NCBI RefSeq assembly: GCF_004745635.1
Contig: NZ_SRLB01000004.1
Span: 1 to 64,000 of the forward strand
Source: Methylobacterium nonmethylotrophicum
Lineage (GTDB): Bacteria; Pseudomonadota; Alphaproteobacteria; Rhizobiales; Beijerinckiaceae
Length of the DNA: 64,000 bases
Direction: 5' to 3'
A program made the position numbers and the translations under genes. Each line of letters opens with the position of its first letter. Position 1 is the stretch's first letter. Shown here in pieces: positions 1 through 9,217 of the stretch. The notes under the pieces were generated by a model, which did not search any database, was not told where the DNA came from, and worked only from the letters and a program-made list of their open reading frames with translations.

Positions 1-75
1 TCCGTCAGCATCGCGTCTCCTCGCTCAAAGCGCGGAAACGCTCACGACCGCAATAGGTTCAAGTGACAACAGGCC

Positions 76-339
76 CTAGTAGTTATACGCCCCGCGCGGC
101 CCGTAGCCGTCCCGCGGCCGGACCCGGGCGCCGTAATCGACGTCGCGCTGGGCACGCCGGTTGGCCAGCGCCCGGCCGGCGAGGCAGCCCGCCACCGCGC
201 CCACCACCCCGCGCTCCGCCAGGTAGTGCCCGGCGATGCCGCCGATGATCGCCCCCTTGATGCAGCCCTTGGCCTCGGCCGCGCCGACGCCCATCAGCGT
301 CACGACCGCCACCAAAGCCGCCTTCGCCACGATCCGCAT
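76..339 (-). CDS. small secreted glycine-rich protein, function unknown
   Basis: An 87-residue protein. It begins with a signal-peptide-like stretch (MRIVAKAALVAVVTLMGVGAAEAKG). After it comes a glycine/alanine-rich segment (GAIIGGIAGHYLAERGVVGAVAG) of the glycine-zipper kind seen in small envelope proteins, then a basic, Tyr/Gly-rich tail. It is transcribed divergently from the GGDEF-EAL gene across a 158-bp gap. I do not recognise a specific family. The cleavage site after AEA and the periplasmic or membrane location are inferred from sequence character. Confidence 0.65.
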   Translation of the reverse strand: MRIVAKAALVAVVTLMGVGAAEAKGCIKGAIIGGIAGHYLAERGVVGAVAGCLAGRALANRRAQRDVDYGARVRPRDGYGPRGAYNY

Positions 340-497
340 GATGCTCCTCCGCTCTGCGACAGGATCAACAGCCAGGCTCGGCGTGCGTTCCGTGGCAGCA
401 CGAGAGGTTCGGCGGGGCGGCCGGCCCGGTCGCGGCCACAGGCAAAGATTTTTTACCGGGTGCCGCTAGGGCAGAGAAGCCAAGTCGTCGAGGCGAG

Positions 498-2531
498 ATG
501 TCGGGATCAGGCAGCCAAGCACCAGGCGCGGACATGCGCCCCGACGGCGCCGGCCCGGATCTTCGCGCGTTGATCCGTCGCGATCAGCTCGAGGCCGTGC
601 GCCGCAGCGTCCGGCAGGCCGTCCCCATCAACACCGTGCTGGGCGCCGCCGTCGCCGTGGTCGCGGTCCAGGCCGGGCACGGAGGCGCCGGGCTCGCCTG
701 GTTCGCCGTGTGCGCGGTCGTCAACCTCGCGCGGTTCTGGCTCTGCCGCGCGCCGTGCCCGGGCCTCGCGCTCAGCGAGGCGACGCCCCCCGTCGCGGCG
801 CAGGCCGCCGCCTGCTCCATCGAGCGGCACCTGCGGTTCGCCGCCCTGGCGGCCTTCCTGTCGGGGGTGGTCTGGGCCCTGGTGGCGCTCCTGTGCGAGG
901 GCTACACCTCGCCCCAGGCCCTGTTTTACCTCATCGTCACCTGCGGCATCACCGCCGGCTCCGTGGCCCACGGCATAGCCTTCGCGGCGGTCCCGGCGAG
1001 TTTCCTCGCCCCGCCGCTCGTGACGGTGGCGGGCTGCCTGATCTGGGCCGGCGGGTTCGAGCGCGTCTGCGTCGCCGCCACGGTGATGCTCTACATCGTG
1101 ACGCTCGGGCGCAGCGCCATCGCGACCGAGGGGGGCTTTCGCCGCACGAGCCGGCTGAAGAACGAGGCCACCGCCCTCGCCCGCGCCCGCCAGGAGGCCC
1201 ATGCCGCGGCGAGCGCGCTCGCCGACGAGATGCGCCGCCGCGCCACCCACGATGCCCTCACGGGGCTGCTGAACCGCCCCGGCTTCGCGCAGGCCGCGGA
1301 GGAGCGGATCCAGGCGCCCGGGCCGGCGCCCTGCCTGATGCTCCTCGACCTCGACGGGTTCAAGTCGGTCAACGACGTCTACGGCCATTCCACCGGCGAC
1401 CGGGTCCTCGTGGAGGTGGCGCGGCGCCTGCGCCGCACCCTGCCGCCGGAGGCGCTGGCGGCCCGCTTGGGCGGCGACGAGTTCGCGATCCTGTACGATC
1501 CGGCCGGCGGCCTGCCGCCGGCCGTATGGCCGCCCGCGGACCTGGCGGTGGCGCTGATCCGGGCCGTGACCGAGCCGTTCGAGAACTTCGATGCCGGCCG
1601 CCTGGGCGCCAGCATCGGCCTGTGCCACGCCCACGGCCCGAGCCTGACCCAGATGCTCTCGTGCGCCGACGAGGCGCTCTACGCCGCCAAGGCCGCCGGG
1701 CGGAACCGCTTCCGGATGTTCGACGAGGGCCTGCGCGGCCGCCTCGAGATGCGGCGCGACAGCGAGCGCGAGCTCTCCCACGCGCTCGCCGTGGGCGGCC
1801 TCGCGGTCTGGTTCCAGCCGATCTTCGGCGAGGGCGGGTGCCGGGTCGCCGGACTCGAGGCCCTGGTGCGCTGGAACCACCCGGTCCATGGCTGGATCCC
1901 GCCGGGCGAGATCGTTGCCGCCGCCGCCCGGGCCGGCCTGACCGAGCCGCTCCTGCGCTTCATCCTGGAGCAGGTCTGTGGCGCGATGGAGGTCTTGCGC
2001 GCCGCCGGCAGCGACGTCCGGGTGGCGATGAACGTCTCGCCGCGGGAGATGGCGCAGGTCCCGGTCGACGATATCGTGCTCGACGGCCTGCGGGTGCGGG
2101 GCTTGGCCCCGTCGCTCCTCGAGATCGAGATCACCGAGGAGACGGCGCTGGACATCGAGGCGGTGCAGGACAAGCTCCTCGCCCTGTCCCGGGCCGGGAT
2201 CCGTGTCGCCCTGGACGATTTCGGCATCGGCTACTCGTCGCTGGCCTCGCTCCGCCAGCTCCGGGCCGGCCGCGTCAAGATCGACCGCAGCCTCGTCACC
2301 GGCCTGTCGACCTCCGACGACAAGCGCGGCCTGGTCGAGGCGGTGCTGGGCCTCGGCCGTGCGCTCGGCCTCGAGGTGGTGGCCGAGGGCGTCGAGACCG
2401 CCGACGACCTCGCCACGCTGCGCAGCCTGGGCTGCCCGTTCCTGCAGGGCTACCATCTCGGCCGCCCGGTCCCGGCCGACCAGGCGCTCCGGCAGGCCCT
2501 AAGCAGGGTTGCATGGCGCAACTCTGCTTAG
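498..2531 (+). CDS. membrane-anchored GGDEF-EAL cyclic-di-GMP signalling protein
   Basis: A 677-residue bifunctional cyclic-di-GMP protein. The N-terminal ~210 residues hold several hydrophobic segments, including ALFYLIVTCGITAGSVAHG, as in MASE-type membrane sensors. A GGDEF domain follows with an intact RLGGDEFAIL signature near residue 324. I see no RxxD inhibitory site just before it. The EAL domain starts with LEALVRWNHP near residue 452 and keeps the usual catalytic and metal positions: EITEET, LDDFGIGYSS, KIDRS, VVAEGVET and LQGYHLGRPV. Phosphodiesterase activity is therefore expected; net direction is not predictable. The last ~11 residues and the stop codon lie inside a palindromic repeat, so the native C-terminus was probably different. 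Confidence 0.93.
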   Translation: MSGSGSQAPGADMRPDGAGPDLRALIRRDQLEAVRRSVRQAVPINTVLGAAVAVVAVQAGHGGAGLAWFAVCAVVNLARFWLCRAPCPGLALSEATPPVAAQAAACSIERHLRFAALAAFLSGVVWALVALLCEGYTSPQALFYLIVTCGITAGSVAHGIAFAAVPASFLAPPLVTVAGCLIWAGGFERVCVAATVMLYIVTLGRSAIATEGGFRRTSRLKNEATALARARQEAHAAASALADEMRRRATHDALTGLLNRPGFAQAAEERIQAPGPAPCLMLLDLDGFKSVNDVYGHSTGDRVLVEVARRLRRTLPPEALAARLGGDEFAILYDPAGGLPPAVWPPADLAVALIRAVTEPFENFDAGRLGASIGLCHAHGPSLTQMLSCADEALYAAKAAGRNRFRMFDEGLRGRLEMRRDSERELSHALAVGGLAVWFQPIFGEGGCRVAGLEALVRWNHPVHGWIPPGEIVAAAARAGLTEPLLRFILEQVCGAMEVLRAAGSDVRVAMNVSPREMAQVPVDDIVLDGLRVRGLAPSLLEIEITEETALDIEAVQDKLLALSRAGIRVALDDFGIGYSSLASLRQLRAGRVKIDRSLVTGLSTSDDKRGLVEAVLGLGRALGLEVVAEGVETADDLATLRSLGCPFLQGYHLGRPVPADQALRQALSRVAWRNSA

Positions 2532-2592
2532 CTTCTTGTTTTTGCATCATTTTCACCGCCGAACCGGTGACCGCTTCGGCGAATGATGCTTA
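2499..2592. repeat. extragenic palindromic repeat overlapping the end of the GGDEF-EAL gene
   Basis: Two adjacent inverted repeats. The first (2499-2531) has 14-bp arms, CTAAGCAGGGTTGC and GCAACTCTGCTTAG, one mismatch apart with a 5-bp spacer; it contains the TAG stop of the upstream gene. The second (2544-2589) has outer arms GCATCATT/AATGATGC and inner arms CGCCGAA/TTCGGCG. The GCAT...ATGC frame around a CCGGT-type loop resembles the widespread Rhizobiales intergenic palindromes. No T-run follows on either strand, so a repeat element fits better than a dedicated terminator. Confidence 0.7.
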
Positions 2593-2803
2593 GCCCGCCG
2601 CCCGGACGCGGCCTGAGCCGGTCGGAGCCCCCGCCCCATCACAGCCTGCGGCGCGGGTTGCCCGTCGGGCTGGTGTCGGGCGATACGCCGGCCTGCGCGT
2701 GCGCGACGTCATTCCCGGCGCTTCCCCACCGCAGCCGATCGGCTTAGGTCTCGGGCGACGCCGCGCGCCCGCCGAACGGGGCCGGCTCGGGAGGAGATCC
2801 ACC

Positions 2804-4009
2804 ATGCAGCCGATTCTCGACACCTTCGATGCCCGCGCGATCCTGCCGGAGGACGGCCTGGCCGGTGCCCTCGCCGGCCGCATCTGGCGGCCGGAGCTGA
2901 ACGGCCCGAGCACCGTCGCTCTGCGCGAAGGCGCCTCCGGCGCCGCCGAACTCGTCGACATCACCGCCGCCTTCCCGACGATCCGCGACCTGTGCGAGGC
3001 GGAGGACCCAGCCGCCGCCCTGCGCGGGGCCGCGGGCGAGGTCGTCGCCCCTCTCGACGCGGTGCTCGCCAACACGCCGCCCGATGCCCGCGACCCGTCG
3101 AAGCCCTGGCTCCTCGCGCCGGTCGACCTCCAGGCGGTGAAGGCCGCCGGGGTCACCTTCGCGGTCTCGATGCTGGAGCGGGTGATCGAGGAGCGGGCCC
3201 GCGGCAACCCGGACGCCGCGGCGGCGATCCGCCTCGAGGTCGGGCGCCTCGTCGGCGACGACCTGCGCCGGCTCAAGCCCGGCTCGCCCGAGGCGATGGC
3301 GCTCAAGGACGTGCTCGTCGCGCAGGGCGCGTGGAGCCAGTACCTCGAGGTCGGCATCGGCCCGGACGCCGAGATCTTCACCAAGGCGCAGCCGCTCTCC
3401 TCGGTCGGCTGCGGCCAGGAGGCGGGCCTGCATCCGGGCTCGCAGTGGAACAACCCGGAGCCCGAGGTGGCGCTGGTGGTGGCCTCCGACCAGCGCATCG
3501 TCGGGGCGACGCTCGGCAACGACGTCAACCTGCGCGACTTCGAGGGCCGCTCGGCCCTGCTCCTCGGCAAGGCCAAGGACAACGCCGCCTCCTGCGCGCT
3601 GGGGCCGTTCCTGCGCCTGTTCGACGGCGGCTTCTCCCTCGACCACGTCCGGCGCACGGTGGTGAGCCTGGAGGTCGTGGGCGAGGACGGGTTCCGGCTG
3701 TCGGGCAGCTCGGCGCTGTCCGAGATCAGCCGCGACCCGGCCGACCTCGTCGCCGCGATGATGGGGGGCACCCACCAGTACCCGGACGGCGCCGTGCTGT
3801 TCCTCGGCACGATGTTCGCGCCCGTCGAGGACCGGGGCGCGCCCGGCCAGGGCTTCACCCACAAGGTCGGCGACCGGGTGGTGATCCGCAGCCCGGGCCT
3901 CGGCGCCCTCGTCAACCGGATGCGCCACTGCCAGGATTGCGAGCCCTGGACCTTCGGCGCCGCGGCCCTGATGCGCAACCTCGCGGCCCGCGGGCTGCTC
4001 GGGGCCTGA
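2804..4009 (+). CDS. fumarylacetoacetate hydrolase (FAH) family protein
   Basis: A 401-residue FAH-superfamily enzyme; these metal-dependent proteins hydrolyse, decarboxylate or hydrate 2-oxo acid derivatives. The catalytic domain is the C-terminal half. It shows NNPEPEVALVV (the metal-binding Glu pair region), GATLGNDVNLRDFEG and the lysine-bearing LLGKAKDNAASCALGP, as in 2-keto-3-deoxy sugar acid dehydratases and related hydratases. I chose the ATG at 2804 because a GGAGGAG ribosome-binding site precedes it; an in-frame upstream extension is GC-rich and non-conserved in character. It stands alone between a repeat and the porin gene, so context gives no substrate. Confidence 0.88.
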   Translation: MQPILDTFDARAILPEDGLAGALAGRIWRPELNGPSTVALREGASGAAELVDITAAFPTIRDLCEAEDPAAALRGAAGEVVAPLDAVLANTPPDARDPSKPWLLAPVDLQAVKAAGVTFAVSMLERVIEERARGNPDAAAAIRLEVGRLVGDDLRRLKPGSPEAMALKDVLVAQGAWSQYLEVGIGPDAEIFTKAQPLSSVGCGQEAGLHPGSQWNNPEPEVALVVASDQRIVGATLGNDVNLRDFEGRSALLLGKAKDNAASCALGPFLRLFDGGFSLDHVRRTVVSLEVVGEDGFRLSGSSALSEISRDPADLVAAMMGGTHQYPDGAVLFLGTMFAPVEDRGAPGQGFTHKVGDRVVIRSPGLGALVNRMRHCQDCEPWTFGAAALMRNLAARGLLGA

Positions 4010-4086
4010 AAAACGCCCCCGCCCGCCCCGCTGTGACATTGTCGTCACGCAATCCGTGGACCCCTTGTTCCGCCAAGCGTGGCCGG

Positions 4087-4114
4087 TTGTCAGGAATATA
4101 GCCATTGCTATACC
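4087..4114 (+). promoter_or_regulatory. candidate sigma70-type promoter of the porin gene
   Basis: TTGTCA at 4087-4092 and TATACC at 4109-4114, separated by 16 bp, lie 30 bp upstream of the chosen porin start. The stretch GAATATAGCCATTGCTATAC is unusually AT-rich for this region. A small inverted repeat (GTGAC-N6-GTCAC, near 4033) lies further upstream and could be an operator. Confidence 0.45.
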
Positions 4115-4143
4115 TGGCCTCCGGAACGGGACGGGGGAGCGGC

Positions 4144-6249
4144 ATGCGGCGGACGGGCGGAGCGGGGATCGGAGCGGCCGTCACCGGGATGGTCTTGGGT
4201 CTGTACGCGGGCCTGGCGGCGGCGGCCGACCTGCGTGCCCCCGCCGCCCCGGAGGCGCTGCCCTACATCGACTGGTCGGGACCCTATCTCGGCGTCCAGG
4301 GCAGCGCCGGGGCCTCGTTCGGCAATTACCGCTTCGGGCCGAGCACGATCGGCGGCCGGCCGATCCCGGCCTTCCAGAGCGGCGACTCGACGAGGCGCTC
4401 GGATGCCGGGCGCGAGGCCACCACCGCGGTCGGTGGCCTGTTCGGCGGCTACAACTGGCAGAGGGGGCAGTACCTCTACGGGGTCGAGGCCGACCTCTAC
4501 GGCGCCAACCTCAAGCGCCCGGTGCCCTCCACCGCCACCGGCTTCGGCTACGAGGGCGTCGACCCGCCCTTCAGCCTGATCCGGGGCAAGACCGACCTCT
4601 ACGGGGCGCTGAGAGCCCGCCTCGGCTATTCGTTCGAGAACTACCTCGTCTACGCCACCTTCGGGCTCGCCGGTGCCAACGCCCGGGTGCTCGCGACCTA
4701 CCCGGACCTCGCCACGGGCGCGGTGGCGACCGCGCGGCGCGACCTGTCGTTCCTCGGCTTCACCCTCGGGGCCGGCGTGCAATACGCCATCACCCCGAAC
4801 CTGGCGCTGGGCCTCGACTACCGCTACGTCGATCTCGGCAAGTCCGGCCGGTTCGACCTCGGCGCCGTGCCGGGCCTCGGGCCGGTCTCGACCCAGGCCG
4901 CCTTCTCGTCGCACCAGATGATGGCGCGGCTCTCCTGGTATCCGGGCGGGCTCACCCTGCCGGCGGAGGTCGCCGACGACGCGCCGGGGAGCCGCGACAC
5001 CGGCCGCTACTCGTTCCACGGCCAGACCACCTTCGTGAACCAGGGCGTGCCGGGCTTCCGCGCGCCCTATCGCGGCGAGAACAGCCTGGTGCCGCACCAG
5101 GCCCAGGCCACCACCACCGCGACGCTCTTCCTCGGCTTCAAGCTCACGGACAGTACCGAGCTCTTCTACAACCCGGAATTCTCCCAAGGCTTCGGCCTGT
5201 CGCGCACGCTCGGGGTCGCCGGCTTCGTCAACGGCGAGGCCCAGAAGGCCGGCGCGCCGTTCCCCAAGCTGCGCTCGAACCGCTACTTCATCCGCCAGAC
5301 CTTCGGCCTCGGCGGGCCGACCGAGGACGTGCCGGACGGCCCCAACCAGCTCGCGATGACCCGCGACGTCGAGCGGATCACGGTGGTGGCCGGCAAGTTC
5401 GCGCTCGGCGACTTCTTCGACGGCAACGTCTACGCCCACGACCCCCGGGTCGACTTCATGAACTGGTCGCTCTGGGCCTCCTCGGCCTGGGACTTCCCGG
5501 CCAACCTCCCCGGGTTCACGCAGGGCGTGATGGTCGAGTACAACCGGCAGGAATTCGCCATCCGGGCCGCCTACACCCAGGTGCCCAAGCAGCCCTCGAA
5601 CGACGTCCTCGACCCGCGGCTCTTCGACCGCGCCGGCGCCAACATCGAGTTCGAGGAGCGCCACGTCCTGCCGGGGCTGAACCAGCCCGGCAAGCTGCGC
5701 ATCGGCCTGTTCAGCAATGTCGGCAACACCGCCAATTACCGCCAGGTGGTCGGCCTGACGCAGGGCGGCGTCTACGACGACATCAACGATGCGGTGGCGG
5801 CGACGCGCCGGCCCCGGCGCAAGACCGGCGCCTACGTCAACCTGGAACAGGCCCTCACCGCCGACCTCGGCCTCTTCGCCCGCGCCAGCATCTCCGACGG
5901 CCGCAACGAGAGCCTGTCCTTCACCGATATCGACCGCTCGGTCTCGGGCGGCTTCTCGCTCAAGGGCACCGCCTGGGAGCGGCCGAGCGACACGGTCGGC
6001 GTCGGCGCCGCGATCAACGGCCTCTCGCCCGCGCACCGCGCCTTCTTCGCCAACGGGGGGCTGGGCCTGCTGATCGGCGACGGTCGCCTCAACTACGCCC
6101 CCGAGCGCGCCTTCGAGGCCTATTACGCCATGAGCCTGACCAAGGCGGTGACGGTCTCGTTCGACTACCAGCTCGTGGTCAACCCGGCCTACAACCGCGA
6201 CCGCGGCCCGGCGAACTTCTTCGGCACGCGCCTCCACGCCGATTTTTGA
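4144..6249 (+). CDS. two-domain outer-membrane protein: opacity-type barrel fused to OprB-like carbohydrate porin
   Basis: A 701-residue outer-membrane protein. After a signal peptide ending LAAAADLRA, residues ~35-270 look like an opacity/Omp25-family 8-stranded barrel: WSGPYLGVQG, GYNWQRGQYLYGVEAD, LDYRYVDLG and the closing HQMMARLSWYP. Residues ~290-701 look like a carbohydrate-selective porin of the OprB type: YSFHGQTTFVNQG, ELFYNPEFSQGFGLS and a final NFFGTRLHADF with the terminal aromatic residue typical of inserted barrels. The ATG at 4144 is preceded by GGGGGAG and gives a clean signal peptide; another ATG 39 bp upstream would mask it. Sugar or solute uptake is likely, but the substrate is unknown. 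Confidence 0.85.
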   Translation: MRRTGGAGIGAAVTGMVLGLYAGLAAAADLRAPAAPEALPYIDWSGPYLGVQGSAGASFGNYRFGPSTIGGRPIPAFQSGDSTRRSDAGREATTAVGGLFGGYNWQRGQYLYGVEADLYGANLKRPVPSTATGFGYEGVDPPFSLIRGKTDLYGALRARLGYSFENYLVYATFGLAGANARVLATYPDLATGAVATARRDLSFLGFTLGAGVQYAITPNLALGLDYRYVDLGKSGRFDLGAVPGLGPVSTQAAFSSHQMMARLSWYPGGLTLPAEVADDAPGSRDTGRYSFHGQTTFVNQGVPGFRAPYRGENSLVPHQAQATTTATLFLGFKLTDSTELFYNPEFSQGFGLSRTLGVAGFVNGEAQKAGAPFPKLRSNRYFIRQTFGLGGPTEDVPDGPNQLAMTRDVERITVVAGKFALGDFFDGNVYAHDPRVDFMNWSLWASSAWDFPANLPGFTQGVMVEYNRQEFAIRAAYTQVPKQPSNDVLDPRLFDRAGANIEFEERHVLPGLNQPGKLRIGLFSNVGNTANYRQVVGLTQGGVYDDINDAVAATRRPRRKTGAYVNLEQALTADLGLFARASISDGRNESLSFTDIDRSVSGGFSLKGTAWERPSDTVGVGAAINGLSPAHRAFFANGGLGLLIGDGRLNYAPERAFEAYYAMSLTKAVTVSFDYQLVVNPAYNRDRGPANFFGTRLHADF

Positions 6250-6889
6250 GGGCGGACCTCACGCGACGGGCCGGATGCACCTTTCGGACGAGGTCCGCGG
6301 GTGACGGCGGTTCCGCCCGGGGCAGCGGCGCTGTCGCGATCCGGGATCGCTCCGGGTGAGATGAGTAGTGGCTTACTGCTTGACTTGTCCCGATAGGGAA
6401 AGTCGCGGGATCCCCTCTCCCGTGTGGGAGAGGGGTAGGGGTGAGGGTGGCGCGCTTCCGTGTAAAGCTCTGAGCGTGGTGCTGGCAGCGGAACGGTCAG
6501 AGCTTTATTCGGCGTCGTCTCCACCCTCACCCCCGACCCCTCTCCCACACGGGAGAGGGGAGGTGCGGTTTACTTCTAAACGGCGGGGAAGATCGCAGCG
6601 TGGGTGGTCGCTCGCCAGGTCCCGGCAGCCTCGCCGAGGATCCGGAATCCAGGCGAGTCCACGAGATCACATCCAACCCCATGGGTCCGCCAGGTCCGCC
6701 CGTTTCGCCCCCCTACGGAAAAAGGCTGTGCTGTCACCCCACGGCGTCCTTCGTAGGCTGGGACGGCCATCTGACCGACGGGTGCCCGACCATGATGGTT
6801 CACGAAGGACGAGACCGGCGCGACGCGAGAGCGGAGCCTCGTCCTTCCGAAGAGAAAGGCCGTCGGTCCCGCGAACGAGGACGCATCCC
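6250..6889. other. 640-bp gene-free stretch between the porin and acyltransferase genes
   Basis: No coding sequence is supported here. It holds the large inverted repeat at 6405-6563. The rest (6564-6889) is GC-rich, without recognisable protein similarity in any frame, and presumably carries the promoter of the acyltransferase gene. Confidence 0.6.
6405..6563. repeat. BIME-like long inverted repeat, family copy 1
   Basis: Two ~40-bp arms (about 6411-6450 and 6521-6561) are near-perfect reverse complements. Each arm contains its own palindrome with 10-bp arms CCCCTCTCCC and GGGAGAGGGG around GTGT (6412-6435) or ACAC (6537-6560). The centre carries a further 9-bp stem, AAGCTCTGA/TCAGAGCTT. 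Related copies lie at 35.86 kb (single arm) and 40.17-40.41 kb (paired arms), all outside genes and all led by GCGGGATCCCCTCT. This is a dispersed extragenic repeat. Confidence 0.85.
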
Positions 6890-8851
6890 ATGCAATCTGG
6901 CGCGACGGGCCGGACGACGGATTTCGGCTATCGCCCGGACATCGACGGCCTGCGCGCCGTCGCGGTCCTGGCGGTGGTGCTCTACCATGCGGGCGTGGCC
7001 GGGATGCCCGGCGGCTTCGTCGGGGTCGACGTGTTCTTCGTCATCTCCGGCTACGTCATCGCCCGCGGGCTGATGCGGGAGGCGCGGGGCGGCGGGATCG
7101 CGATCGCGGCCTTCTACGCCCGGCGCATCCGGCGCATCCTGCCGGCCCTGGTCGCGACGCTCCTCCTCGCCTCGGTCGCCGCCTACTGGATCCTGCTGCC
7201 GCCGCAGCTCGAGGATTACGCCCGCAGCGCGGTCGCCGCCTCGCTCTCGTGGTCGAACATCTACTTCTGGCGCTCGTCGGGCTATTTCGACGCCGCCTCG
7301 CTCTACCGCCCGCTGCTGCACACCTGGTCGCTCTCGGTCGAGGAGCAGTTCTACCTCCTCCTGCCGGTGTCGCTCCTCGTGGCCGTGCGGCTGCAGCTGC
7401 GCCCGCTCTGGCTCCCCTTCGCGGTGATCGCCGCCCTTTCCTTGGGCCTCAGCGTCTATGCCGGCCGCGCCGCGCCGACGGCGAATTTCTACCTCCTGCC
7501 GACGCGGGCCTGGGAGCTCCTGGTCGGCACCCTCCTGGCGATGGCGCCGCGCCCCGGGCTCGGCGCCCTGCCGCCGGCCGCCCGCGAGGCGCTCGGCCTC
7601 GCCGGTCTCGCCGGAATCCTCGCCCCGGTCCTGTTCTACAGCGAGGCGACGCCCTTCCCGGGGCTCGGCGCCCTGCCCCCCTGCCTCGGCGCCGCCGTGC
7701 TGATCCGCCTCGGCGAGGCGCGGGCCGAGGCGGGCCGTGACGCCGCGGCCACGCGCCTGCTGGCGGCCGCGCCCCTCGTCGCCGTCGGGCTGATCTCCTA
7801 CTCGGTCTACCTCGTTCACTGGCCGCTGATCGTGCTGAGCCGGATCGTCCTGATGCGCGACGTCTCGGCGCCCGAGACCGCCGCGATCGTGGCCGCCACC
7901 CTCGCGCTCGGCGCCCTCTCCTACCGCTTCGTCGAGCGTCCCTTCCGGCGACCGCATGCGCCCGCGCCGAGTCCGTCCCGGCCGCAGCGCCTGCGGCCGG
8001 TCTTCGCCGCCGGGTTCGCCGCCACGCTCGCGATGGCGGGCCTCGGCTGGGTCGCGGCGGCGAGCGGCGGCCTGCCCGCCCGCTTCCCCGAATTCCGGGT
8101 CCGGCCGGTGCCCGGCACCGAGACCTGGAACCACCGCACCTGCTTCCTGTTCGCCGACCAGACCTGGCAGGCCTGGGACCAGGCCGCCTGCACCCGGACC
8201 GCCGGCAAGGCGGGGCTGGTCCTGCTCTGGGGCGACAGCTTCGCGGCGCATTACGTGCCGGGCCTGATCCGGCACGCCAACCGCCTGCCCGGCAACCTCG
8301 TCCAGTACACGGCGGCGGGCTGCCGGCCGACCCTCGGCTTCGCCTCGCACGTCGTGCCGCATTGCCACGCCTTCAACGAGAACGCCCTCGCGCTGATCCG
8401 CCGGCTCGGGATCCGCGACGTGGTGCTGGCGGCCCGCTGGGGGGCGCAGCGCGACCGCGCCGTCCCGCAGGACCTGCGCGAGACCGTGGCGCAGGTCGCG
8501 GCCCTCGGGGCCCGCGTCCACGTCATCGGCCAGTCGCCGGAATTCCCCCTCGATCCCGCCTTCCTGGCCTACCGGCAGCGCCACGACCCGCCGTCCGTCG
8601 CCGGCCGCTGGCGCCCGGTCACCGACCCGCGCGTGAACGACGCCCTGCGGGCGGCCCTGCCGGGGGGAACGACGGTCATCGATCCCTTCCCGGCCCTGTG
8701 CGATGCCGCCACCTGTCCGTATGCCCTGGGCGACACCTTCCTGTACGCCGATAGCGGGCACTTCGGGTCGGCCGGCGCGGCGCTCGCGGTCGAGCGCTTC
8801 GTCGAGGCCGGGCTGTTCGGCCGCCCGCGCTCCACCGCGATGGCGCCGTGA
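6890..8851 (+). CDS. acyltransferase-3 / SGNH fusion (OafA/YrhL-like)
   Basis: A 653-residue integral membrane O-acyltransferase, probably acetylating surface polysaccharide or peptidoglycan-type sugars. The N-terminal ~370 residues form the multi-helix acyltransferase-3 domain with the signatures YRPDIDGLRAVAVLAVV, FFVISGYVIARG and LLHTWSLSVEEQFYLLLP. The C-terminal part (~residues 430-653) is periplasmic and SGNH-like: LLWGDSFAAHY provides the Ser near residue 448 and YADSGHFG the Asp-x-x-His near residue 621. That is the OafA-type architecture, in which the two domains hand over the acyl group. Start at ATG 6890, where similarity begins. No polysaccharide biosynthesis genes are adjacent. 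Confidence 0.92.
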   Translation: MQSGATGRTTDFGYRPDIDGLRAVAVLAVVLYHAGVAGMPGGFVGVDVFFVISGYVIARGLMREARGGGIAIAAFYARRIRRILPALVATLLLASVAAYWILLPPQLEDYARSAVAASLSWSNIYFWRSSGYFDAASLYRPLLHTWSLSVEEQFYLLLPVSLLVAVRLQLRPLWLPFAVIAALSLGLSVYAGRAAPTANFYLLPTRAWELLVGTLLAMAPRPGLGALPPAAREALGLAGLAGILAPVLFYSEATPFPGLGALPPCLGAAVLIRLGEARAEAGRDAAATRLLAAAPLVAVGLISYSVYLVHWPLIVLSRIVLMRDVSAPETAAIVAATLALGALSYRFVERPFRRPHAPAPSPSRPQRLRPVFAAGFAATLAMAGLGWVAAASGGLPARFPEFRVRPVPGTETWNHRTCFLFADQTWQAWDQAACTRTAGKAGLVLLWGDSFAAHYVPGLIRHANRLPGNLVQYTAAGCRPTLGFASHVVPHCHAFNENALALIRRLGIRDVVLAARWGAQRDRAVPQDLRETVAQVAALGARVHVIGQSPEFPLDPAFLAYRQRHDPPSVAGRWRPVTDPRVNDALRAALPGGTTVIDPFPALCDAATCPYALGDTFLYADSGHFGSAGAALAVERFVEAGLFGRPRSTAMAP

Positions 8852-8944
8852 GGGCGCGCGACCGCGGAAGGCCTGACCCGTCGATCCCGTGGCCGCTCCA
8901 GACCCCGCGACCAGGCCTCGCCGGCGTCGGCGCGACGAGCGGGG

Positions 8945-9117
8945 CGACGCAGAGGTCGCTCCGGGCCACCGCGGCGTGGATCGCCGCGAGCGGCAGGATC
9001 GTGGCGCCGAAGCCGGCGCGCACGAGGTCGATCAACGCCCCGAAGGCGTCCGCCTCGACCCGGCCGCCGAGCGCGATGCCGGTCGCGCGGGCGATCGACC
9101 TTCGTGATAGCTGGTAG
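8945..9117 (-). pseudogene. remnant of a LysR-family regulator (substrate-binding domain)
   Basis: On the minus strand this stretch reads SIARATGIALGGRVEADAFG followed by ALIDLVRAGFGATILPLAAI, typical of the LysR effector-binding domain near its C-terminus. There is no helix-turn-helix region. Upstream sequence belongs to the start region of the acyl-CoA dehydrogenase gene, and the frame loses similarity after LCVAPLVAP. It is a decayed fragment. Whether it once regulated a neighbour cannot be said. Confidence 0.55.
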
Positions 9118-9217
9118 ACCCGGAACGGGAGGGCATCCGCGACGGGAATCGGTGTAGCCTCTCCGCAACGAGAACGGAGCCCCGGCCGGCGCGCCGGGCA
9201 GGATGGAGAGACGCCCG

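Noticed and set aside
8945..9117. Functional LysR regulator next to the acyl-CoA dehydrogenase
   Set aside because: Only part of the effector-binding domain remains. There is no helix-turn-helix part and the frame breaks on both sides.
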